Shown: positions 46,101 through 57,278 of the stretch, one piece after another
Layout: every line of letters begins with the position of its first letter
Numbering within the stretch: position 1 is the stretch's first letter
From: Gnetum montanum
Taxonomy: Eukaryota > Streptophyta > Gnetopsida > Gnetales > Gnetaceae
Direction of reading: 5' to 3'
DNA length: 64,000 bases
Assembly: GCA_015680685.1 (NCBI GenBank)
Contig: MNCI01004338.1
Location: 10,316-74,315, forward strand
Translations under genes and position numbers: made by a program
Notes under the pieces: generated by a model
What the model saw: the letters and a program-made list of their open reading frames with translations, nothing else
Databases searched by the model: none
Told to the model about the DNA's origin: nothing

Positions 46101-49020
46101 AACTGCTAATCATATGTATCAATGTAACATTTTTCTGTACGATCACCCCAAATGTCAAAGCCCAATCTTGTCACATTTACATAAGCATTGGGAAAGAATG
46201 TTACATCCAAAGTTCATACAAAAATACCGTGTTCAATCATAGTGGCAAAAATCCCAGTCGTGGAGGAGGCCACCCCCAAACTAGTCACACCCTTCATATC
46301 ATCCGAACCCAAGCGCTTATCAAGTTTAGCATCTTGTTTCTCCAACTGGGTCAACATCCTCTATCTCACCACATCGTTATCATTCTCCTAAATACTATCA
46401 ACCCATGTCCTCTCACATAAGATCACCACCTCATGTTCCTTATACTTCTACTTACCCTCAATATTTGCATCCTTCACCTCCTTCTACATCGCCACCAATA
46501 GTACCATAAGGTTTTGCACCATAGCACCAACCCATGAACGTCACTTATGCTACTACTGTCAATAGTAGTGAAGGTCCTCTACAACACCGGAAGCATCCTT
46601 TCTTTAGGAATGCCTATAGAAAGGGATAGCATAGTTCTGAGACCATTGCATCCTCCCACTTAGCACAAGTTCAACACTATGGTGCATCTTTCTCCTAAAA
46701 CCTAATGCCTTATGTTACCTTATCAAGGCCACCAATCAATACTCCAACAACCATGCGGCCCAATGAATATAGCCACATAGGAAGACATATTGATCCTTGC
46801 ATACCATCTTATGGTCAAGGATGCCATAGTGGGTCAACTTTGTATTAATTAAACTCCTCTTCTAACTTTCCCCACTATGTCAACTTTAATATAGTGTGTG
46901 CACCCCAATTTGGGTACATTCCAACCACGACATCAAAAGACACCTAGTTGTTTGGATATGACCAAGTCGCAATATTTCCAAAATGCATGGATCCAACCCT
47001 TCCATTTATTAGTTCTCACTATGATCAAAAGTTTAGTTATGGGGGATATCCCCCATTTTAACAAACAAAATTAGTAAATGTTTTTTCTTTTCTTTAATTT
47101 TACAAATTTTTTGTTTTCGATTTTTTCATCTTTCAATTTTTTGTTTTATCTTTTTATTGGTTGGTCATATTTTTATTTATTGTTTTATCTTTTTCTCTTT
47201 TTATGGGTAATCTCATCTATGAATAAAACACTCATGTGACTCATTGGTTGAGGTGTTGTTCTATACTATCAAGTCTCAGGTGACTAATTACTTGGATAGT
47301 AAGCCCATCACATCCACCCACCCATTCTATTAATAAGAGGTTATACTATGGGTCCGATGATATTATTGACATCATTAAAACTTAAAGTAATTTTGTGCTC
47401 TTTATGCCTAGAGCAAAGAATGATGGGCTAAGAAGGAATGACCAGGGTGTGACATTAAGGGGACTTGTGGATTCTCTTTGGTGACATTTGTAGGTGCTAT
47501 CATGTAGCCTGGTTGTACTAAGATCCTTGTAGATCTAACAAAAAATGGAAGTAAGAGTAATAAAGGCACTCAATCAAGAAACTCAATGCTATTCTGGGAT
47601 CCCACTAGAAAGACATGCACCCATGCTTGAAGGTTGGCAGCTTCTCTAGTTCACTATTTGAAAGACAAAGTCCCAAAGTGGCTAAAAGAAAAAAAATGCT
47701 GCCAAGCAATTCTAAAAGACTCCTCCCTTGGAAAAAATGCCAAGTGATCGTACACCTTGTTATCATGGTGCTCTTATGGTTGTCCATCATTGGATAAAAT
47801 AATGTGATGTCATTGATTCAAAGAATGGACTTGGTCTTGATTTTGGAGCAATGGGCTAATGAAACATTAATCATGTCCTACACTCAAGATTCATTGTGCC
47901 CTGGGTTAGTTACCTCATGTCCCGATCTCTACAATCCTTTCTACAATTCACCTCATCTCGTTGTTCATGTATTTTTGACTTGTGTCTTATGTAGCATAGA
48001 ATTCCTACATCATCATGGTAGTATTAACATGTGTGTGTTTTGTTGCATCAGTGTGGATTACATTTCACCCTTTTGGTGCCTATGGACATTTTCAAGGTGG
48101 TTACGTAAGGGCATCATAGGTAGGAACCTACTTTGGGGAGGACCCACTTACGTAACCTTTGTAATTTACACTCATTGCACATCACCATCACATCATTTTA
48201 TACCCTCTGAGTACTACATTACCAACAATATTCTTTCCTTAATCATCCTTCTAAGTTCAAATGTTCCTATGCACAATAACATGTCCTTTTTCCTCATTCT
48301 ATTCACGAATTTCATTATTAGATTCTACCCCATCATACTTTTTGTGCCTCCCGATCTATTCAATGTTACCTTGGACCTTTCTAGTTAACCTCAAATCCTT
48401 CATTTTTGGCCTTGGAAATTTAGAAATTCATTAATTTTACTAAGTACCCTATTTTCAATTGGCCTCAATATCGGGTACGCGATATCATGTCCATAAAAAC
48501 TATATATATGGACCTCCCCTCATGTACATCAACATCATTTTACACTATTCATGTGAGGGGAGTTGTTCAAATTTTCTTCCACGAACTTGCTAGCTTGCAC
48601 ACCTATTGTTCAAACATCTATAACTTGCTCATTAATGCTCCAATTCCCATTCCAATTGAACCTATCTAAACCCAGAGTGTTTAGCTTAGTTGTGGGGGAA
48701 GGGTACGCTCCAAGTTGCACGTAATTTTTCCAAAATTTATCATTTCCCAAAGGATATCATAAAGGGTAAATGATGGTAGAACTATTAAACACGTTGCCAA
48801 ATCAACTTTCTCTCTTCACTCATACCATGAGAATTAATTTTTGGAGCCACCTAATCAAATTAGGCCTAATATCAAAACTTTTAGGGGACATTTTCATAAA
48901 ATTTCCTATCTTTGGATCACACAAAACAAAAAAAAATGAATTCATTAAAGGCAAGAAGTAAGGGTATAAGTCACATTTTGTAAATAACTTTACTAATAGT
49001 TGGCCCCATGTGATTGCAGA
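46101..49020 (+). other. Middle of element F without recognisable pol
   Basis: I read all three plus frames for protease (D-S/T-G), RT (xxDD), RNase H and integrase words and found none. The longest open frame, 47804-48388 (194 codons), is rich in hydrophobic and His/Cys residues with no domain I recognise. At 48460-48510 ATATCGGGTACGCGATATCATG resembles the GATATC words of the LTR U3, followed by ACTATATATATGG, which could be an internal promoter or a fragment of another LTR. Confidence 0.5.
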
Positions 49021-49021
49021 T

Positions 49022-49870
49022 GGCCCCTAAACATGGACAACAAGGGGGACCCTCTCAAGGTGCTTCCAAATGACCAAGGAAAGGCAGAGGCCAAGCATCC
49101 CCTGAGAAACATACAGAATAAGAGGCACAATCATTCAGCATCCATCAAGAGCCTCCTGTTATTGTGCAATTAGGATAGGTTGAAAGAGGAGCCACTGAAG
49201 CACTTGAACAGGGACAACATCTCACGTTGTCCCCATAATGTATTCAAGCAATCCACGAAAGGTCCACATCAGCAGTTGTGATCGTGGAACTCAACTTTGG
49301 ACCTTTCACTGAGTTCGCTTCTGAAGCAATCAGGGACCAACTCAAAGGATCCCCATTATGGCCTATCCTTTTTGAAAGTGGTGCCTGGTACTTGGGAGAG
49401 ATGTACCAATTTTGGCACAATAAAGAAGATGGCATAATAAAGAAGAAGGTACCACAGTTGATATTGGTGGTGTTTCTATATATTTCTCTGCCAAAAGCAT
49501 TTCAGAAGTGTTAAATCTTCCAAATACAAGGCCAAGAGTTGCTCACCTGCCCACTTGCTCTGATGCTGATGCACAAAAAATTTGGTTAAAAAGAGCATAC
49601 AACAAGGAAGAAAAGGAGTATGGAGAGTTGACCCTAGAGGAGAGGATCTATTTTAAGATCAATAGTTATCACATCTTCCCCACAAAAGGATTGAATAGAA
49701 TTTCAATGTATGCAGCTAGAGGAAGTGCTATATTGATGGCCAAGGTTAATGCTAACCTACCCCATTTGTATCTCATAGATATTCTAAGGTGATTTGAGGA
49801 ATGCAAGATAGGGAAGTTCACATTGCCCATTTCTTGTCTCATTAGGAAGCTGTGTCGGTGTGCTGGAATT
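49022..49870 (+). pseudogene. Late ORF of element F, resembling the 'putative plant transposon protein' domain
   Basis: A frame opening at ATGGCCCCTAAACATGG (about 49022) is Gly/Gln/Lys-rich at first and broken by stops. It then reads VELNFGPFTEFASEAIRD and, after a frame change, SEVLNLPNTRPRVAHL, LTLEERIYFKINSYHIFPTK, GLNRISMYAARGSAILMAKV and LPISCLIRKLCRCAGI. This order resembles the plant-wide Transposase_32-type family found in Athila-like elements at the env-like position after pol. Function unknown; despite the family name I see no catalytic motif. In F it follows gag directly because pol is missing. Confidence 0.55.
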
Positions 49871-50916
49871 CTAGGGGTACACCAATGACATTCCCAGAAG
49901 AGCCCAAAATGCTTTATTTGCTGAATTACCGAAGCCACCATCCCTAAGGAAAAGTGTTGATGAGACACTGCAACCAGAACAAGAATAGATGGTGGGGCCC
50001 ATTGTAACTCAAACTGTAGGGCCTAGCCAACTTCCAAGCACAAGGCCTAGTCAACAACAAGAAGTAGAGCCCAGCACATGCTAGCAAGACCAACCACCAC
50101 CACCGCCATAGGGTTATCGACTGTCAATGAGCCATCTCAGGGCCATCGTTGAGATGGTCTGCTAGGGAAGTCATGATGATGCCAATCTCTTTCGGGTCAT
50201 CGATGATACCATACAACCCATGGTCTTCATCGATCGCACATGGGGCGAGGTGTTAATCCAAATAGGAGGAGGGGAAATGCATTGGTCACAATAGATCTCA
50301 AGGAATGCTACATCTTTCTAGGTGCAATTAGAAATTGTTGAAAGGGCCATAGTAGTGGTCATGCAACACCAATGTGTAGTAGGAGCTATAGAAGTGGTCA
50401 CAAACCACATAAAAAAATCATTCAATGTCCCTGTTGTGCCACCAGGAGACTTTACGAGAGCACGTGATGCTCAAAATTTGGTCGGTCCCTTGATGACTCC
50501 TATGGAGCATGAGGATGTTCTTGATCAATTGCTATAGATAGGACAAGTGATGACGTCCTTATTTGACATCCCTCAAGATGTCACAACAACTCAATTAGAC
50601 CTCATCTCCACCAAAGGGATGGAATAGGACCCTTGAACCGAAGAGGAAAAGCTCCTGGCACTCCTTCAGAGCCATCAACTTCCAAAGATTGGAGCACAAG
50701 ACAAAGGGAAGAGACCCATGGAGGAGCCACCACCACCAGGAACCACATGAATTCCAATAAATTCTATAATTTTGTGTTTGTGTCCCAATTTTTTCATATT
50801 CAATTCTCCATTGTAGCATGAATAAATTTCTTATTAGTTAATAATCCCATACCTATCCATTGTGTAATCAATTAGGCTTGTTCTTATTTTGTTTGACTCG
50901 AGGACCAGTTTTCATT
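49871..50916 (+). other. 3' noncoding region of element F
   Basis: The frames are broken, with Pro/Gln-rich and Val-rich fragments (for example 50322-50537), probably the worn C-terminus of the late ORF. It ends with ACTCGAGGACCAGTTTTC before the polypurine tract, as in E and D. Confidence 0.5.
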
Positions 50917-50930
50917 CAGTCGTGGGGGCA
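50917..50930 (+). promoter_or_regulatory. Polypurine tract of element F
   Basis: CAGTCGTGGGGGCA lies directly before the LTR start TGATGAACC. Confidence 0.88.
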
Positions 50931-51804
50931 TGATGAACCATGATTTTTCATGCTTCGATATTGGACCCATGATATCGGATCCAAGATATTGGGTACATGA
51001 TATCATGGCCTGGCTAACGATATCGGATATGCAATATCATGGTTCCTATGTAAGCCTATAAATACCACATTTGGGCACACAGGAAAAGGGAGTAAGTTAG
51101 AGTTAGAATAGTCTTTTTTGTTCATTTTTAGTTCATCTCAACTCTTTCCCCAGTGCATGCCCACAGTGTGATGATTGTAATTATATGAAACCTTTATTCG
51201 AGTGTGACGTACTTGGACATGCACATGACCAGCAATAAAGATCAAGATTACTCCATCATTGTAGCATTCACTTAGTTTTAATTGCTTAATGGTTATTATT
51301 ATTTATTGCTTTCTTAATTAATGTTTCTTTACCTTCCTTTACTATCCCTATTATTAAACGTAGAATGTGTATGACTTAATCACGAGCATTTAAGTGTGAC
51401 TACTTGGTAGCCTAGTAGCGTATCTAGGAGCACTCAAGTAATATATGCTTGGTAGTCCCAGAAGTAGTACATGAGGTTCAAGATGTGTACAGATGATTAA
51501 GGATGGATGTTCATTGCACTTAGGCTAGCTTAGATTCTCTTCTCCCACTCCCTCTTAGCTTAAAAGAAAGTTATTTTCCATTGCCTCTAGGAGTAGCACT
51601 AGTTTAGGCCCACATCATACACCTCACTCTGGACTAAACCATACATGACAAAGCAAATACTAGTCTAGATGGGAAGATAGTGACCTGTGATCAACATGTA
51701 ACTATCTAGATACCATAACTAGCCCATATGCGGAGTTCAACCAGATCATGCGTAAATGCTTGTATTCATATGGTTGAGTGTAGGGGGTACCTAGCCACTC
51801 ATCA
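50931..51804 (+). repeat. 3' LTR of element F
   Basis: The LTR is 874 bp. It pairs with 17519-18365. It has about 27 bp more near its start, where extra GATATC-type words occur (ATGATATCGG, AAGATATTGG, ATGATATCATGG). TATA box TATAAATA is at 51057-51064. It ends CTCATCA, followed by the target duplication TAGCC. Confidence 0.93.
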
Positions 51805-51809
51805 TAGCC

Positions 51810-53590
51810 CATCTTATTTGTTGAAACTTGTGTACCTTGTACCTTACCTTACATTAAATGCATTGTAATAGCATGTATGTTTTTTACTATCATGAAGATG
51901 GTGCTCAATGGTGCTTATGTGTTCCTAGCTCCCACCCTTGCCTACAGGTAGGTTAGGTTCTTGTAATAATAAGTACTTGTTTATCTCCTTATCCAAAAAT
52001 TTTAAGTATTCTTATAAAAATATATTTTATAATTGTTCACTAAGTTTACACTATACATGATGATGTATGCATGCTCACCTTGCATAGTTACATGCCTACA
52101 ATAAATGTAAGTCAAAGAACACTATAAACACTTTCCTTTAATAACCTATTTGTATGTGCATATTGACACAAATTAATATTAATATTTTTTATGAAACTAA
52201 AATGAAGATTTTATTACGTCTAAAGACCCAAAGGATCTATTCGACAAACATTACATTTGTATTATGAAAATTACAAGAAAAGATCATATAGATTTTTTAC
52301 TGCAATATTGTATTTTTTCTCAAATATTTAGCCTAAGGGAAACTAAGAAAAATGTGTTTTTCATCCTTAAGATCTCTTGAACCACATAGCCTACATATGC
52401 ATTCTTCTCTAAGAATTTGCATCTATCTTCCACTTTCTATTCAAAGATGATATGAACTCAAGTAAAGCATAAAAATGCAACATCTCATTGGGAGTGAACT
52501 TTTGAGTTTTATTGATTACCTCTTATGTATTCCAAATAATTTTTTTCCCTACCTTCTATATTTGACCATAATTTTGTTAATACTCATTGTCAAACCAACT
52601 TACACATATGCTTGAGATATCCAAGTATTTAACCATTGTATCCCTTGAAAATATAATTCCTAATTTTTTGTCTTCAATAACTAAAAAAAAATTGATCTAT
52701 TCTATTTTTGCTAGTTTTTGAGTATAAGTAATACATTGATAGCTTTTGCTTCTATAAAAAGTAGATTACACTCTTGCAAATGGATAAAATAGGGTGTCAT
52801 GATATTTTAACCGGGAAGCATTCATTTAGAAAACCATGCAAGTGGGTCCACCGTCAACATGAACTTCACCATTGGTCGATAGCCATGTCTGAAGTGGGGA
52901 TCGCAATTCATTTCATTTTAGATGCTTGTAGTTTAAAAATCAAAAATTGGTTGGGAATAGTTGGCATTAAGTTCACAAGTTAAAGATTTTTTTTATATAA
53001 AAATAATAATATATTTATTTTTAATAAATTTTAATTATTTTATTTCAAAATATTATTATTATATAAAAATAAATTTTTAAAATTAAATGATATTAACTCA
53101 TCATATGGACCATAAATTAAAGTGGTGAGTAGTCGCATCAACTAATCACCTACATTTTAAACACCGTGGGCTTAGTTACATATCATGGTTTCTAGTTGGT
53201 ATAGCTAACCATGGCCATTTGGCTAGCCAATGCATGCACCCACACATGGCCACACAATTTATCATTGTTTCTTTTGCAAAGGTATCATCTTTTATAACTA
53301 ATTTCAATTTTACATGTTTTCCAGCTACCTGGAATCGGGAGTGTTCATGTGAATGCCCGTTAAAATTAAAAGCCATATGATAGTAAAAATAATGCATGTG
53401 ACAATATCGTAGATCATGCCCATTTGACTTCCTTAAATGTTAGGCATGTCATGATGTCATGGTTTTTGGTTGGTATACCTTTACAATACTGACCAAGCTG
53501 TGTACACTTGCAACATCCACATAATTTATCATTACACTTGCAACATCCACATAATTTATCATTGTTGTTTTTGCAAAACCATGGTCTTTG
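51810..53590. other. AT-rich spacer between element F and the DUF247 pseudogene
   Basis: No gene is recognised. 52985-53080 is extremely AT-rich (TAATAATATATTT, ATTATTATTATATAA). A perfect-looking tandem duplication of about 29 bp (ACACTTGCAACATCCACATA and following) is at 53505-53565. Confidence 0.6.
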
Positions 53591-53591
53591 A

Positions 53592-54840
53592 TTGGTTGCA
53601 CATGGTTTTCAGCTGATTACAACTGTGTATGAGAAATCTACCATTAATCACAAGATCCGCGAAAGAAATCTGCACAAGATCTGCGAAAAACTAAAATATC
53701 AGCCAGTAAGTGCCAAAAACCTGAGTAGAATACCTCAGCTACATCGACATCTTCTACGGTTCAGGCTTGTTAGCAAGATAGTCAAGGATATCAAATTGCC
53801 CGGTCAAATTCCTCTTCCTCTCGTGAAAGAAGCCTTCAGACGTGCGTTTCAGCCCCAATTGAAAGAGATAAAACAATGCTCTGAAGAATTCGACCGCATG
53901 GTAAATGCTTTCTGTGACTTGGTACTGCCTTTGAAATGTAAGAATCAAGTAATTTCTCAGCAGCATCTGCTCGGAACGGTAGACGAATATCTCCGTGGCA
54001 AAACCGAACAGGAACATGGCATATCCGCAGTCGAAGATCATTTGGAGGTGAAATTGGATGAAGATACCGCTTCCAAAAGCACAAACGAATGAAGCGTGTT
54101 TTTATTATAATAAGAAATATCAATGAGTATGTATGTAACAATTCAAAGTCATCTTTTCAGGGGCTATGAGAACTATGGTACAACATCTGCTTCACCCTAT
54201 CAAGATGTGTTGTGAGTGGTGGCATAGCGAGCTGGTGAAAAGGATCGTGCAATATGTCTGTTGCAAACCCAAACTCGCACGCGAATCTTTTGCCTGCGCA
54301 GAGGAACCCGCCTTTGCCCCAATTATGTCCGGATCTTTGGCGTCTGCAGAGGTATCTGGCCAACTTATGTCCAGACTCCCACTCGAATCTGTCACATGTA
54401 CAGAGGTAGCCGCCCCACCTATGTCCAGCCTCCCACTGGAATCTGTCGCGTGTGCAGAGGTATCCGCCCCAGTTCTGCCCGTAAAAGATGCAGATCATTT
54501 GAATGTGAAATTCCATGAAGATACCGCTTCCAAAATCACATATGTGTGAAAAGCGTTTTAATAAAAAAATATCAATGAATATGTATGTAACAATGGGAAG
54601 TCGCGCTTGAATCTTGCAGGGCCTGTGAGAGCTATGGGGCCAAGGGAATTTAACGTTGTGATAGCAAAGGCAGAGGAAGAAGAGCAGAAGATTAGAAGAG
54701 GCACACGGAAAATTCCATCGGCGGCAGAGCTGAGCAAGGCAGGGATCCTTTTCACAGAATGTCACTGTGAAATCGCATCCATTTAGCAACAGCATAAAAT
54801 TGCCAAAGCTGGTGGTGGATGACATCTCTGAGACGGTTTT
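53592..54840 (+). pseudogene. DUF247 pseudogene with an internal duplication
   Basis: The open frame to 54092 contains VSKIVKDIKLPGQIPLPLVK, EAFRRAFQPQLK, KQCSEEFDRMVNAFCDLVLPL and KCKNQV, a close match to exon 1 of the DUF247 gene at 9681. The N-terminal GIGPYH part is missing. From 54640 MGPREFNVV, IPSAAELSKAG and ECHCEIASI match the start of exon 2, after a TTGCAG acceptor. The match stops at about 54840 (ISETVF) in an AT repeat, so the C-terminal membrane anchor is gone. Between the two, a segment is duplicated: the end HLEVKLDEDTASKS (about 54036-54090) recurs as HLNVKFHEDTASKI (about 54493-54540). The duplicated part (54166-54549) also holds an 18-residue repeat. The gene is non-functional as a DUF247 protein. 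Confidence 0.8.
54299..54470 (+). repeat. 54 bp (18-residue) repeat within the DUF247 pseudogene
   Basis: CAGAGG starts units at 54299, 54347, 54401 and 54455 (spacing 48, 54, 54). The open frame reads PMSSLPLESVACAEVSAP and variants. Spacing in multiples of three keeps the frame open. Confidence 0.8.
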
Positions 54841-54904
54841 CAAATTATATATATATATATGAGGGACCCCATTGAATCTCTCGCCCACGTATATACATTC
54901 ATAA

Positions 54905-55605
54905 CACGACATTCTATTTAAAAGCTTATTGTATGAGATGTTGCTTTATTTTGAAAAATTGAAAAGCATTGTAGCATTTATAGCTTGTATTTTGTTTTTT
55001 CGTTTGTTTTTATTTTCAAATTATAGCAAATTCATTATCATCTATAATTAATAAGTAGCATGACAATTAACAAGTAGTTAAGATGTAATAGGTAAAAGTT
55101 AGTTTTTAGTAATAAAATATAAAATAAATCCAACCACCTCTCACAGAACATGGATTCATTATATTGCTTTTGTTGAGAGTTTTTATATTACAAACATTAA
55201 TTATACATACCTTTGGCCATACAACCAATATAATATTTCAAAACTTAAGCAAAAAATGATGTTGCTGCTAATGATAGGCAACTCAAAGTGGTTAGCTCAT
55301 TATCTTGTTATGTAAAAGGTTTCTAGTCTAAGTCACACTTGAGGCATTATTATATTGCTTTATAATTATTCTAAATTATCATCTTTGCTTAGATACAAAT
55401 ATTGGTATTAAGCCACAACTTTTTATCTTGAATCTTTTTGTTAGTTTAAGTTCAAGCATGAATGTTGAAAAATGATGTAAATTTTGTTAGGACTAGGGCC
55501 TTCCCTCTATTAACAATTAATTTTCTTTACTTATTTTTTCAAAGTATTAGTTATAAGGTTGTAAACCTAAGTAGACAAACCTAAAATGGGAAAAACATTT
55601 TTTCC
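54905..55605 (+). repeat. Long direct repeat, copy 1
   Basis: This is similar over about 650-700 bp to 56440-57110: shared AAAAGCTTATTGTATGAGA, ATTGAAAAGCATTGTAGCA, TTGAGAGTTTTTATA and AACTCAAAGTGGTTAGCT. No ORF or LTR-like TG...CA end with a target duplication is evident. Confidence 0.75.
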
Positions 55606-56439
55606 ATATTTTTTCATGATGTCTACTTAGTGCTAAACTTGTTATGTATTTTGAATTTTCTTTGCTCATTATTTATTTTTTTGGGGTTGGAAAGTTATGT
55701 TCTTCTTTCTTCATCTCCATTGTGTTATTAAGCTCTTCCTTGATCTCCATCTCCATTGTGTTGTTGAGCTATTTCAATGATACTGAGCTCTATGATTGTT
55801 CTCTGTGTTAAGCCCTAGTATTGTTCTTTATTGCTCCTTTGTGTTTTATTTGTGTTTTCACGTTTTGAAAAATGCATGCAAAGGTTGTTTTACCTCTTTT
55901 AACCATGGGTGCAGAGCACTCCATTTGTGTTTATTCGTCAAAAGAGAAGGTGCTAATATTCCTAGGTTGACAACAAGCTAATTGGTATTTTATTTTTCTT
56001 AGCTTCTATTTATTTTAGAAATGTAAATATTTCTACAAGTGTTAGTGTATAGACAAGTTTAAAATGTGGCTCAACAAGGAACAAATATTCTAAAATTTAG
56101 AGATTTTCATCCAAATCTATTATGTTTATTTTATAACTTTTAGGAGTTTTATGAGAACTTAAAGAGATTTCATATGACAACCTCTATAAGTGTGTTATGA
56201 TAACATTTAGGAGCTTTTTGAAGCTCAATCCTTTTTAGAGCAATTATTTTTTTAAAAAAATTTCATCTACTATTTTAACCTCTATTTGTTGTTCTTATTT
56301 CTATAAATGATCTTATTTTGTATTTTTTCCCCTCTCTTTCCATCATTTTCAGAATCTTGCATCATCACATTATATTCAAAACTTATCATATAAGACCACG
56401 TTATATATATATAACTTTTTCATAACAACACATTATATT

Positions 56440-57110
56440 CAAAAGCTTATTGTATGAGACGTCACTTTATTTTGGAAAATTGAAAAGCATTGTAGCATTT
56501 ATAGTTTGCATTTTGTTTTTGTTTTTCTTCCTAAAACATTTCAAATCATAGCAAATTCATGATCGTTTACAATTAATAGATAGCATGACAATTAATGAGT
56601 AGTTAAGATGTAACAAGTAAAAGTTAATTTTAACTAATAAAATAAAAAATAAAAAAACTCTAATCATTGTATAATGCAAGCATCACATGGATTCATTGTA
56701 TTGCTTTTATTGAGAGTTTTTATAGTACAAACATTAATTATACATACCTTTCACCATACAACCAATATAATATTTTAAAACTTAAGCAAAATATGATGTT
56801 GCTACCAATGATAGGCAACTCAAAGTGGTTAGCTTATTATCTTGTTAGGCAAAAGGTTTCTAATCCAAGTCACACTTGAGGCATTATTATATTGCTTTAT
56901 AATTATTCTAAATTATCATATTTGCATTGACACAAATATTGGTATTAAGCCATAACTCTCTATCTTGAATCCTTTTGTTAGTTTAAGTTCAAGCATGGAT
57001 GTTAAAAAGTGATGTAAAATTTGTTAGGACTAAGACCTTCCCCCTACTAACAATTAATTTTCATTACTTATTTTTCCAAAGTAATAATTATAAAATGGAA
57101 AAACATTTTC
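56440..57110 (+). repeat. Long direct repeat, copy 2
   Basis: This is the second copy of 54905-55605, offset about 1.53 kb. The short open frame at 56667-56879 is within the repeat and has no domain. The two copies differ by scattered substitutions and small indels. Between them (55606-56439) I see no gene. Confidence 0.75.
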
Positions 57111-57278
57111 TTTTTGAATCAAGTATCTTACCACTAGGCTAACACCTCATTGTTGCAAGACCACAACGAGATCCCCCACCAACATACCAAAAGATGAAAA
57201 AAGACCATGGAATAATTTTTTAAATACTATGGAATAGCTTTTTTAAAAAATTATTCTTCTTTCATCATGCAATCTCAT

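Larger units (their letters stand above)
17519..51804 (+). mobile_element. Element F: Athila-like retrotransposon, host of two nested insertions
   Basis: The LTRs at 17519-18365 and 50931-51804 are flanked by the 5 bp target duplication TAGCC (17514-17518 and 51805-51809). Without the nested B element, F's own DNA is about 7.8 kb (17519-19127 and 45654-51804). It has a TGGCGCC-type primer site, gag and a late ORF, but I find no protease, RT, RNase H or integrase motif. It therefore looks non-autonomous. Element D at the right edge has the same LTR type and carries pol, so a D-like element could have mobilised F. Confidence 0.92.

Noticed and set aside
47804-48388. 194-codon hydrophobic open frame inside element F, considered as an env-like membrane protein
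   Set aside because: No signal peptide, heptad or Cys pattern; lies in the region lost or worn in this family, and the amino-acid content follows base composition.
54157-54912. 251-codon minus-strand open frame
   Set aside because: Shadow of the plus-strand DUF247 pseudogene; the DUF247 similarity is on the plus strand and the minus frame has no domain.
57111-57180. CTTACCACTAGGCTAACACC, considered as a tRNA or tRNA-derived SINE box
   Set aside because: Only a short resemblance to a B-box-like tail; no cloverleaf and no A box at the right distance.
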